Shown here piece by piece: positions 1 through 6,759 of a DNA stretch of 17,615 nt. The stretch covers positions 1 to 17,615 of the forward strand of contig JAIXZF010000447.1 in the NCBI GenBank assembly GCA_027489835.1, in the 5' to 3' direction. The translations under genes were made by a program, and so were the position numbers. This DNA comes from Hyphomicrobiales bacterium. GTDB lineage: Bacteria > Pseudomonadota > Alphaproteobacteria > Rhizobiales > Beijerinckiaceae. Every line of letters begins with the position of its first letter. The stretch's first letter is position 1. The notes beneath the pieces were generated by a model, which did not search any database, had not been told where the DNA came from, and saw only the letters and a list, made by a program, of their open reading frames with translations.

Positions 1-437
1 ATCCCGACCCTGAGGCCGATGGCGGCGAGGCCGACGGCGAGATTGGCCGCCGTGGTCGACTTGCCGACGCCGCCCTTGCCGCTCGCCACCGCCACGATGT
101 GCCTGACGCCGGGCACGCCGGCGGCCTTGGGCGTCGGGCCCGCGCCTGTCTGAGCGCGGGCCGCCTGGGCGGGCGTGGGCTTGGCGGGGGCGCGGTCGGC
201 CGTCAGCGCCACGAAGGCCTGGGTGACGCCGGGCAGGCCCTTCACGGCGCTTTCGGCCGCCTGCCGCACCGGCTCCATGGCGCCGGCCTCGGTCGGGTCG
301 ATGGCGATCGAGAACATCACCTTGCCGGCGTCCACCGCCACTGAACTGACACGGCCTGAGGCGGTGAGTGACTGGCCGCTGGCCGGCAGCTTGACGAGTT
401 CTAGCGCGCGAAGCACATCGGATGGAGAAATGGACAT
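1..437 (-). CDS. mrp: Mrp/ApbC-type iron-sulfur cluster carrier ATPase, N-terminal part (cut by window edge)
   Basis: The first 145 codons are present; the rest lies off the left edge. Residues about 3-80 fit the MIP18/DUF59-type domain found at the N-terminus of many Mrp proteins. A linker rich in Ala, Pro and Thr (about 83-108) follows, then the start of the P-loop NTPase domain with a deviant Walker A, GKGGVGKST, at residues 120-128 (second Lys of the SIMIBI class). Mrp/ApbC proteins are cytosolic scaffolds or carriers that pass [4Fe-4S] clusters to apo-enzymes; the C-terminal CxxC cluster site is not in view. The ATG at 437 is the only sensible start, since the tusA stop lies 28 bases upstream. 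No strong Shine-Dalgarno is visible, so translation may be coupled to tusA. Family identity is secure; the exact client enzymes are unknown. Confidence 0.93.
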   Translation of the reverse strand, partial: MSISPSDVLRALELVKLPASGQSLTASGRVSSVAVDAGKVMFSIAIDPTEAGAMEPVRQAAESAVKGLPGVTQAFVALTADRAPAKPTPAQAARAQTGAGPTPKAAGVPGVRHIVAVASGKGGVGKSTTAANLAVGLAAIGLRVG

Positions 438-465
438 GGATACAACCAATCTTTGGTGAATCGGC

Positions 466-705
466 TCAGGCCAGGGCCTTGCGGATGTCGAAGGCGAGCT
501 TGCCATCCTGCCGCTCCTCGGCCGCCAGCTCGTCGCCGGTTTCGCGCACCAGGTGGGGAATGTCGATCGCGGCCATCGGGTCTGTGCAAATGACGCGCAG
601 CAGCGCCCCCGGGGCAAGCGCCTTCAAGGCCTTGCGCGTGCGCAGGGCCGGCAGCGGGCATTTCAATCCGCTGAGGTCGAGAAGAACAGGCTCGCTCATC
701 GCCAT
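466..705 (-). CDS. tusA: TusA/SirA-family sulfurtransferase
   Basis: This small protein of 79 residues has the typical TusA length. The hallmark Cys-Pro-x-Pro motif is at residues 16-19 (LKCPLP); Cys16 would carry the persulfide. The region LLRVICTDPMAAIDIPHL matches the beta-strand and helix that follow in the family. TusA proteins relay sulfur from a cysteine desulfurase, for example for tRNA 2-thiouridine or molybdenum cofactor work, in the cytosol. The gene lies 28 bases upstream of mrp on the same strand, so sulfur relay and Fe-S carriage may be co-expressed; that link is inference. Two in-frame ATGs (705 and 699) are possible and neither has a clear Shine-Dalgarno. The specific acceptor cannot be told from sequence, so the symbol denotes the family. 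Confidence 0.9.
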   Translation of the reverse strand: MAMSEPVLLDLSGLKCPLPALRTRKALKALAPGALLRVICTDPMAAIDIPHLVRETGDELAAEERQDGKLAFDIRKALA

Positions 706-800
706 CCGCCAAGCTGGCCGCGGCCCGATCAGACGGGCCCGGCCAGAAGCGATCTAGGGCGTCCGAGGGTTGCTCACAACCTCAATCGCGCGGAAAGGGG

Positions 801-817
801 CGTGCCGCCGAGGCACG
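801..817 (-). terminator. Possible weak terminator hairpin after the L,D-transpeptidase gene
   Basis: The arms CGTGCC (801-806) and GGCACG (812-817) flank a 5-base loop and lie just past the transpeptidase stop codon. On the minus strand the stem is followed by CCCCTTT, a poor U-tract. This may be an intrinsic terminator, or only a hairpin in the space before tusA. Confidence 0.35.
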
Positions 818-831
818 GCTTCGGGCAAAAC

Positions 832-1479
832 TCAGCGACGGAGCCACCAATCGCCCTGCTGCGTCACAGGGCGGAAGCCGAGCGCGCCTTGCGGGGCGAA
901 GAAGCCGTCGCGCTCCAGCACGCGGCCGCGGGCGGTGGCCCAGTCGGCGGGCTTGCGCTTGGCCTTGGCGATCTTGACCTTCTCGGCCTTGGCCTTGGCC
1001 AGCTTCACGCGCTCGGGCCTCGCCTTGGCGAATTGCGAGCCGCTGTCGGGCGCCACGCCCGTGATGGCGATGCGCGTTCCGCCCATGCCGTGCTCCCTGA
1101 CGAGCGCGAAGAGCTTCGCCGCGTTGGCGGGATGAAGACGGACGCAGCCATGGGAGGCGGGGCGGCCGAGCCGGCCCACATCGCCCGTGCCGTGGATGGC
1201 ATAGCCGCCGCGGAAGAAGACGGAGTTCGGCATGGCGCCGCCATATTTCCGCGAATACCAGGATTTCTCGAGACGCTGGGCGCGGTAGACGCCGTTCGGC
1301 GTGCGGTAGCCCTGACGGCCGGACGACACCGCCCAGTTGAAGCTCTGCCCGTCGGGCGTGCGGACGACCATGCGCTGGCTGGTGAGGTCGACGCGGATAT
1401 CAACGCCGGCAGAGGCCGGGGCAATGCCCAGCGCAAGGGCGAACAGGGCCGCGAACACGGCCAGACAACGACGCAACAT
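832..1479 (-). CDS. Exported L,D-transpeptidase (YkuD/ErfK family)
   Basis: The protein has 215 residues from the ATG at 1479, chosen because GAGGTG sits about 6 bases upstream; an in-frame ATG at 1491 is possible. Residues 1-24 form a signal peptide (RRCLAVFAALFALALGIA, then a PASA cleavage site). The YkuD catalytic domain spans about 25-140, with the conserved His in AIHGT (His96) and the catalytic Cys in SHGCVRL (Cys112). The family makes 3-3 peptidoglycan cross-links or attaches proteins to peptidoglycan in the periplasm. After the domain comes a Lys/Ala/Val-rich stretch (about 150-180) with repeated VKxAKAK units, then a tail ending in GDWWLRR. The gene follows folC on the same strand after 119 bases, so it may be a separate unit. 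The exact cross-linking role is not determined. Confidence 0.9.
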   Translation of the reverse strand: MLRRCLAVFAALFALALGIAPASAGVDIRVDLTSQRMVVRTPDGQSFNWAVSSGRQGYRTPNGVYRAQRLEKSWYSRKYGGAMPNSVFFRGGYAIHGTGDVGRLGRPASHGCVRLHPANAAKLFALVREHGMGGTRIAITGVAPDSGSQFAKARPERVKLAKAKAEKVKIAKAKRKPADWATARGRVLERDGFFAPQGALGFRPVTQQGDWWLRR

Positions 1480-1499
1480 CACGCACCTCATGCCGATCA

Positions 1500-1515
1500 G
1501 GCCCCAAAAGGGGCC
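1500..1515. repeat. Perfect inverted repeat in the transpeptidase leader
   Basis: GGCCCC AAAA GGGGCC forms a 6-bp stem with a 4-base loop. It lies between the folC stop (1599) and the transpeptidase start (1479). No T-run follows on either strand, so a classical terminator is unlikely. It would sit about 20 bases 5' of the transpeptidase start codon in mRNA and could hold that leader in a hairpin. Confidence 0.5.
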
Positions 1516-1598
1516 GTTCCAGCCGCATCGCAGGCACTCAAGCGCGTTTCGCCGCCAAGGTAAAGCCCAAGGCCGGAACGTGGTTTCCAGCTCCGGAT

Positions 1599-2924
1599 TC
1601 AGGCGGGCGGGGTGCCGTTGAGGTTCAGTACCTCGCCCGCGAGGTAGAGCGAGCCGCAGATCAGGATGCGCGGCGGCACGGGCCAGGCACGGCTGCGCAC
1701 ATCCTCGAGCGCCGCGAGAACCGAGAGGCTGGGCCGGGCCGCGAGGCCGACGGAGCGGGCGAGATCCGCCACGTCCTCGGGCGTGCGGGCGGCATGCTGG
1801 CCGGGAATGGGCACGGCGATCAGCTCGCGCGCCAGCCCGGCGAAGGGCTTGAGCACCGCGCCCGTGTCCTTGGTGCCGAGCATGCCGACGATCATGACCA
1901 GCGGCGCGGGGTTGCGGTCCTGCAGATCGGCCATGGCTTCGGCCAGCACGCGCCCGCCATCGACATTGTGCCCGCCATCGAGCCAGAGCTCCGCGCCTGG
2001 CGGGCACATCTCCGCCAGCCTGCCGCGCGCCAGCCTCTGCATGCGGGCAGGCCATTCGGCCTTGCTCAGCCCATCCTCGAACAGGCCCGTGGCGAGGTCA
2101 TAGCCGGCCGCGCGCAGGGCGGCGATGGCGGTCGCGGCGTTGATGTGCTGGTGCCGGCCCAGAAGGCGCGGCAGCGGCAAATCCATCAGCCGGTCCTCGT
2201 CCTGATAGACGAGACGGCCGCCCTCCTCCCGCACGGTGAAGTCCTGCCCGCCGATCCAGATCGGTCCTGCGCCGAGCCGCTCGGCTTCGGCAACGAGCAC
2301 GCGGTCGGCCTCGGGGTAGGTCTGCGGCGCGATCACGGCGGGGGCGCCACGCTTGAAGATGCCGGCCTTCTCGGCGGCGATCTTGGCGATGGTGTCGCCG
2401 AGATATTCGGCATGATCCATGCCGATCGAGGTGACCACCGCGGCGGCCGGCCGCTCGACGATGTTGGTGGCGTCGAGCCGGCCGCCGAGGCCGACCTCGA
2501 GCAGCAGCACATCGGCGGGCTCCTCGGCGAACAGCACGAAGGCAGCGGCCGTGACGATCTCCCAGAAGGTGATCGGCGCGCCCTCGTTGGCGGCCTCGCA
2601 GCGCTGGAGCGCGCCGAGCAGCTTGTGGTCGTCGACCAGCACGCCGCCGCCGGGCCGGCCGAGCCTGATGCGCTCGTTGAAGCGCACGAGATGGGGCGAG
2701 GTGTCGACATGCACGGCGAGGCCGCGCGCCTCGAGGATGGCGCGCATGAAGGCGACGGTGGAGCCCTTGCCGTTCGTGCCGGCGACGTGGATCACGGGCG
2801 GCAGCCGCCTGTGCGGATCCCCCAGCCGGCCCATCAGCCGGCTGATGCGGCCGAGCGACAGGTCGATCGCCTTGGGGTGCAGCGCGAGGAGCCGCGCGAT
2901 CAGCGCGTCGGAGGAGATCGCCAT
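1599..2924 (-). CDS. folC: Bifunctional folylpolyglutamate synthase / dihydrofolate synthase
   Basis: At 441 residues it is the usual length for FolC. The Mur-ligase-like ATP-binding loop GTNGKGST is at residues 49-56. The folate/omega-loop segment DTSPHLVRFNERIRL follows, then the LLEVGLGGRLDATN motif (about 145-158), SIGMDHAEYLGDTIAKIAAEKAGI, and the C-terminal LDGGHNVDGG motif. FolC adds L-glutamate to dihydropteroate and then extends the polyglutamate tail of folates in the cytosol, which retains folates and suits them to their enzymes. The start at 2924 is 22 bases after the accD stop. This is the last gene of the trpF-trpB-trpA-accD-folC operon, the common arrangement in Hyphomicrobiales. 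All key motifs are intact. Confidence 0.96.
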   Translation of the reverse strand: MAISSDALIARLLALHPKAIDLSLGRISRLMGRLGDPHRRLPPVIHVAGTNGKGSTVAFMRAILEARGLAVHVDTSPHLVRFNERIRLGRPGGGVLVDDHKLLGALQRCEAANEGAPITFWEIVTAAAFVLFAEEPADVLLLEVGLGGRLDATNIVERPAAAVVTSIGMDHAEYLGDTIAKIAAEKAGIFKRGAPAVIAPQTYPEADRVLVAEAERLGAGPIWIGGQDFTVREEGGRLVYQDEDRLMDLPLPRLLGRHQHINAATAIAALRAAGYDLATGLFEDGLSKAEWPARMQRLARGRLAEMCPPGAELWLDGGHNVDGGRVLAEAMADLQDRNPAPLVMIVGMLGTKDTGAVLKPFAGLARELIAVPIPGQHAARTPEDVADLARSVGLAARPSLSVLAALEDVRSRAWPVPPRILICGSLYLAGEVLNLNGTPPA

Positions 2925-2946
2925 GGCCGCGCCTGCCCGGCGCCGG

Positions 2947-3813
2947 TCAGGCCGCGGCCTGCGGCGCGGGCTGCTTCAGCAGAAGCCGCGCGAGGCGGGC
3001 CACGGTCGCCTTCAGCTCGTGGCGATGGACGACCATGTCGACCATGCCATGATCCTTGAGGTATTCCGCGCGCTGGAAGCCCTCCGGCAACTTCTCGCGG
3101 ATCGTCTGCTCGATGACGCGCGGGCCGGCGAAACCGATCAGCGCGCCGGGCTCCGCGATGTGCACGTCGCCCAGCATCGCGTAAGAGGCGGTGACGCCGC
3201 CGGTGGTGGGGTTGGTTAGCACGACGAAATAGGGCAGTCCCTCCTGCCGGAGCCGGCGCGTGGCGACCGTGGTGCGCGGCAGCTGCATCAGCGACAGGAT
3301 GCCTTCCTGCATGCGCGCGCCACCCGAGGCCGCGAACACGACATAGGGCGTGCGCTTCTCGAGCGCCGTCTCGGCGCCCTTGATGAAGGCCTCCCCCGCC
3401 GCCATGCCGAGCGAGCCCCCCATGAAGTCGAAATCCTGCACGGCGATGGTCATGGGCATGCCCTCGACCCGGCCGAACCCGATGCGGAAGGCGTCCTGCA
3501 TGCCGGCCTTGGCCTTGGCGTCGCGCAGGCGGTCGACATAGCGCTTCTCGTCGCGGAAGCGCAGCGGATCGGCGGCGACCTCGGGCAGCGCCACGTCGAG
3601 CCATTTCGCCTCGTCGAACATCATCCTGAGCCGGTCGAGCGACTTCATGCGCAGGTGATGGTTCGAGCCCGGGATCACCCAGAGGTTGGCCTCGACATCC
3701 TTCTGGAAGACCAGCTGGCCGGAATCGGGGCACTTGATCCAGAGATTGTCCGGCGCCTCGCGCTTGAACAGCGTCTTGATCTTCGGAAGAACGCCGTCGG
3801 AAATCCAGTTCAT
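2947..3813 (-). CDS. accD: Acetyl-CoA carboxylase carboxyltransferase subunit beta, zinc-ribbon cysteines mostly lost
   Basis: At 288 residues it is near the family's usual length. AccD pairs with AccA to move CO2 from carboxybiotin to acetyl-CoA, giving malonyl-CoA for fatty-acid synthesis. The crotonase-like core is well conserved: DFDFMGGSLGMAAGEAF, VVFAASGGARMQEGILSLMQ, LTNPTTGGVTASYAMLGD and IGFAGPRVIEQTI. In the N-terminal region, where E. coli AccD has a four-Cys zinc ribbon, only Cys28 remains. By position the other three are Ser31, Ile47 and Ser50 (KCPDSG ... VIPGSNHH). From memory, this loss is shared by many alphaproteobacterial AccD proteins, so it is probably not a broken gene. 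AAGGA lies about 9 bases before the ATG. The gap to trpA is 73 bases. Confidence 0.96.
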   Translation of the reverse strand: MNWISDGVLPKIKTLFKREAPDNLWIKCPDSGQLVFQKDVEANLWVIPGSNHHLRMKSLDRLRMMFDEAKWLDVALPEVAADPLRFRDEKRYVDRLRDAKAKAGMQDAFRIGFGRVEGMPMTIAVQDFDFMGGSLGMAAGEAFIKGAETALEKRTPYVVFAASGGARMQEGILSLMQLPRTTVATRRLRQEGLPYFVVLTNPTTGGVTASYAMLGDVHIAEPGALIGFAGPRVIEQTIREKLPEGFQRAEYLKDHGMVDMVVHRHELKATVARLARLLLKQPAPQAAA

Positions 3814-3886
3814 GGCGGGTGTCCTTGCGCGGGCCGCGCGGGGGCGCGTCCGGAGTGGGAAAGATGGGAAGCCGCTCGGGGCCGCG

Positions 3887-4720
3887 TCAAGCGGCCTTCT
3901 TCACCGTCCGCACGCCGGCGGCCAGAGCGGCGACCAGTTCGGTCACGGCCGGCACGGTGCGCGCGGTGGCCTTGCCATCCGCATCGAGCGAGAGGCGCAC
4001 CCGCTCGACCAGCGCCGAGCCGACTACGACGCCATCGGCGCCGCGTGCGATGGCGGCGGCATCCTCCGGCGTCTTGACGCCGAAGCCGACCGCCACGGGG
4101 AGCACGGTATGGGCCTTGATGCGGGAGACCGCTTCTCCGACCGCATCGTAGGAGGCGATGACGCCGCCGGTGATGCCCGTCATCGAGACATAGTAGACGA
4201 AGCCCGAGGTGTTCTGGAGCACCTTGGGCAGGCGCGCGGCGTCCGTGGTCGGCGTGGCGAGGCGGATGAAGTTGAGCCCGGCGGCGAGCGCGGGCGTGCA
4301 CAGCTCGGCGTCCTCCTCGGGCGGCAGGTCGACCATGATGAGGCCGTCGACGCCGGCCGCGAGCGCGTCCGCGATGAAGGCCTCGACTCCGTAGACGTAG
4401 ACCGGGTTGTAATAGCCCATCAGCACGATGGGCGTTGACGGGTCGACCTTGCGGAAATCGCGCACCATGGCGAGCGTGCGGCGCAGGGTCTGGCCCGATT
4501 TCAGCGCGCGCTGGCCGGCGAGCTGGACGGGGATGCCGTCCGCCATCGGATCAGTGAAGGGCACGCCGAGCTCGATGACGTCGGCGCCCGCGCCCGGCAG
4601 CGCATGCAGGATCGCCTCGGCGGTGGCGTAGTCCGGGTCGCCCGCCGTCACGAAGGTGACGAGCGCGGCGCGGCCCTCGGCGGCGCAGGCGGCGAAGCGG
4701 GCGGAAAGGCGGGTGGTCAT
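3887..4720 (-). CDS. trpA: Tryptophan synthase alpha subunit
   Basis: At 277 residues it is close to the typical 265-280. TrpA splits indole-3-glycerol phosphate into indole and glyceraldehyde 3-phosphate and channels indole to TrpB. The two catalytic acids are in place: Glu50 in VIELGVPF and Asp61 in DPMADG. The phosphate-binding glycine region is seen in VGFGVKTPEDA and GVVVGSALVERV. The loop after Asp61 reads DGIPVQ, where many TrpA proteins have DGPxIQ, a small local change. AGGA lies about 8 bases before the ATG. The gene starts 23 bases after the trpB stop, consistent with coupled expression of the two subunits. Confidence 0.97.
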   Translation of the reverse strand: MTTRLSARFAACAAEGRAALVTFVTAGDPDYATAEAILHALPGAGADVIELGVPFTDPMADGIPVQLAGQRALKSGQTLRRTLAMVRDFRKVDPSTPIVLMGYYNPVYVYGVEAFIADALAAGVDGLIMVDLPPEEDAELCTPALAAGLNFIRLATPTTDAARLPKVLQNTSGFVYYVSMTGITGGVIASYDAVGEAVSRIKAHTVLPVAVGFGVKTPEDAAAIARGADGVVVGSALVERVRLSLDADGKATARTVPAVTELVAALAAGVRTVKKAA

Positions 4721-4743
4721 CGGTCAGTCCTGGCTGAAGTCGC

Positions 4744-5982
4744 TCACATCCCGCCGAGATGCTCGGCGACGGTGAAGATGTCCTTGTCGCCGCGGCCGCA
4801 GAGGTTGACGACCATCAGATGGTCACGCGGCAGCGCCGGAGCGAGCTGCATCACCTTGGCGATGGCGTGCGAGGGCTCGAGCGCGGGGATGATGCCCTCG
4901 AGCTTGGAGCAGAGCTGGAAGGCCTCCAGCGCCTCGCTGTCGGTGGCCGAGATGTACTCGATGCGGCCCATCTGGTGCAGCCAGGCATGCTCGGGGCCGA
5001 TGCCGGGATAGTCGAGGCCGGCCGAGATGGAGTGGGCGTCGGTGATCTGCCCGTCATCGTCTATCAGCAGATAGGTGCGGTTGCCGTGCAGCACGCCGGG
5101 CTTGCCGCCGGTGAGCGACGCCGCCTGCTGGCCTGAATCGACGCCGTGGCCGGCCGCCTCGACGCCCCAGATCTTCACGGAGGGATCGTCGAGGAAGGGG
5201 TGGAACAGGCCGATCGCGTTGGAGCCGCCGCCGATCGAGGCGATCAGGCTGTCGGGAAGCCTTCCCTCGGCCTCGTGCATCTGCGCCTTCGTCTCGTTGC
5301 CGATCACGGCCTGGAAGTCGCGCACCATCATCGGATAGGGGTGGGGGCCAGCAGCCGTGCCGATGCAGTAGAAGGTGTCGGCGACATTGGTCACCCAGTC
5401 GCGCAGGGCCTCGTTCATCGCGTCCTTGAGCGTCGACGTGCCCGAATGGACGGGGATGACCTCGGCGCCCAGCATCTTCATGCGGAAGACGTTCGGCTTC
5501 TGCCGCTCGACGTCCACCGCGCCCATGTAGACGATGCATTGGAGGCCGAAGCGGGCGCAGAGCGTGGCCGTGGCGACGCCGTGCTGGCCCGCGCCGGTTT
5601 CGGCGATGATGCGCTTCTTGCCCATGCGCATGGCGAGCAGGATCTGCCCGGTGACGTTGTTCACCTTGTGCGCGCCGGTGTGGTTGAGCTCGTCGCGCTT
5701 GAAGTAGATTTTGGCGCCGCCGCCGGTGGTCGAGGCCGCCCGCAGATGCTCGGTCAGCCGCTCGGCGAAATAGAGCGGCGAGGGACGGCCGACATAATGC
5801 TTGAGGTAGCCGTCGAGCTCGGTCCTGAAGGCGGGGTCAGCCTTGGCCTCGGCATAGGCCTTCTCGAGGTCGAGGATGAGCGGCATCAGCGTCTCGGCGA
5901 CGAAGCGGCCGCCGAAGATGCCGAAGCGGCCGTTTTCATCCGGGCCGTTGCGGAAGGAGTTCGGAGCGGGCTGGGCGTTCAT
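4744..5982 (-). CDS. trpB: Tryptophan synthase beta subunit
   Basis: At 412 residues it is standard for TrpB1. The enzyme joins indole and L-serine to give L-tryptophan, using pyridoxal phosphate. The PLP lysine is Lys106 in GAHKVNN. The PLP phosphate loop is seen as SIGGGSNAIG, and AETGAGQHGVATA is the substrate/COMM-domain region conserved in TrpB. The C-terminal NLCGRGDKDIFTV motif is present. GGGGA lies about 9 bases before the ATG. It sits between trpF (21-base gap) and trpA (23-base gap), the usual trpFBA order. Nothing is missing or frameshifted. Confidence 0.98.
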   Translation of the reverse strand: MNAQPAPNSFRNGPDENGRFGIFGGRFVAETLMPLILDLEKAYAEAKADPAFRTELDGYLKHYVGRPSPLYFAERLTEHLRAASTTGGGAKIYFKRDELNHTGAHKVNNVTGQILLAMRMGKKRIIAETGAGQHGVATATLCARFGLQCIVYMGAVDVERQKPNVFRMKMLGAEVIPVHSGTSTLKDAMNEALRDWVTNVADTFYCIGTAAGPHPYPMMVRDFQAVIGNETKAQMHEAEGRLPDSLIASIGGGSNAIGLFHPFLDDPSVKIWGVEAAGHGVDSGQQAASLTGGKPGVLHGNRTYLLIDDDGQITDAHSISAGLDYPGIGPEHAWLHQMGRIEYISATDSEALEAFQLCSKLEGIIPALEPSHAIAKVMQLAPALPRDHLMVVNLCGRGDKDIFTVAEHLGGM

Positions 5983-6003
5983 GCGTCGTGTCCCCGGGGG
6001 CGG

Positions 6004-6663
6004 TCAGGCCGCGCGGGCGGCGGCGACGAAAGCGGCGATCAAGGCGTTGTCCTTTAGTCCGGGCGCGCTCTCGACGCCAGAGGAGACATCGACGCCCCCG
6101 ATCGCAAGACCCATGGCGCGCACGGCACGGACCGCGCCGGCAACGTTGCCGGGGCCGAGGCCGCCCGACAGCATGAAGGGCAGGTCGGCGGGCAGGCCGG
6201 CAAGGAGGGACCAGTCGAAGGGCCTGCCATGGCCGCCCGGATAGGCGGCGTCCTTCGGCGGCTTGGCGTCGAGCAGGATGAGGTCAGCGGCGCCGCGATG
6301 GACCGCGATGGCGTCGAGATCGGCCGCGGAGGCGATGCCGACGGCCTTCATCACCCGGGCGCCGGACAGCGCGCGGATTTCGTCCAGCCGGGCGGGGGTC
6401 TCCCGGCCATGGCACTGGATCCAGTCCGGGCGGAGCGCGCCGACGATCTCCTCGAGGAGGCCGTCGTCCGCGTCGACGACCAGCGCGACCACGGCGGCGC
6501 GGCCCCTCGCCGGGCCGGCCAGCGCCGCCGCGGCCGGGGGCGCGACATATCGCGGGCTTTTCGGATGGAAGACCAGGCCCACCATATCGGCGCCGGCATC
6601 GAGCGCGGCGGCCATGGAGCCGGAGGTCGAGAGCCCGCAAATCTTGATTGTGAACTGCGGCAT
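6004..6663 (-). CDS. trpF: Phosphoribosylanthranilate isomerase
   Basis: The protein has 219 residues, a normal single-domain TrpF. It converts N-(5-phosphoribosyl)anthranilate into the ribulose form in tryptophan synthesis. The catalytic Cys is in KICGL (Cys9) and the catalytic Asp in LILLDAKPP. The phosphate-binding segments FMLSGGLGPGNV and GVDVSSGVESAPGLKD close the TIM barrel. The region FHPKSPRYV is also typical. A much longer open frame continues upstream across the divergent neighbour, but homology begins at MPQFTIKICG, so the ATG at 6663 is the start. It is the first gene of the trpF-trpB-trpA-accD-folC operon. Only 96 bases separate it from the divergent TAXI gene, so the operon promoter should lie there; I could not pick a convincing -35/-10 pair and saw no Trp-codon leader peptide. 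Confidence 0.96.
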   Translation of the reverse strand: MPQFTIKICGLSTSGSMAAALDAGADMVGLVFHPKSPRYVAPPAAAALAGPARGRAAVVALVVDADDGLLEEIVGALRPDWIQCHGRETPARLDEIRALSGARVMKAVGIASAADLDAIAVHRGAADLILLDAKPPKDAAYPGGHGRPFDWSLLAGLPADLPFMLSGGLGPGNVAGAVRAVRAMGLAIGGVDVSSGVESAPGLKDNALIAAFVAAARAA

Positions 6664-6759
6664 GTCGACTTGGGGCTGATTGCGGCTCGCTCGCCGGGCC
6701 GCCTGTGTGACATGATGCCATAGCGGAAGCATTGGCGTGGCACGAGGGGAAATCGACGC

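Noticed and set aside
832..2055. A 407-codon frame extending the L,D-transpeptidase upstream
   Set aside because: The extension lies within folC in another frame; the signal peptide and ribosome site place the start at 1479.
6664..6759. Trp attenuator or leader peptide upstream of trpF
   Set aside because: No short frame with clustered Trp codons and no terminator/antiterminator pair is seen in these 96 bases.
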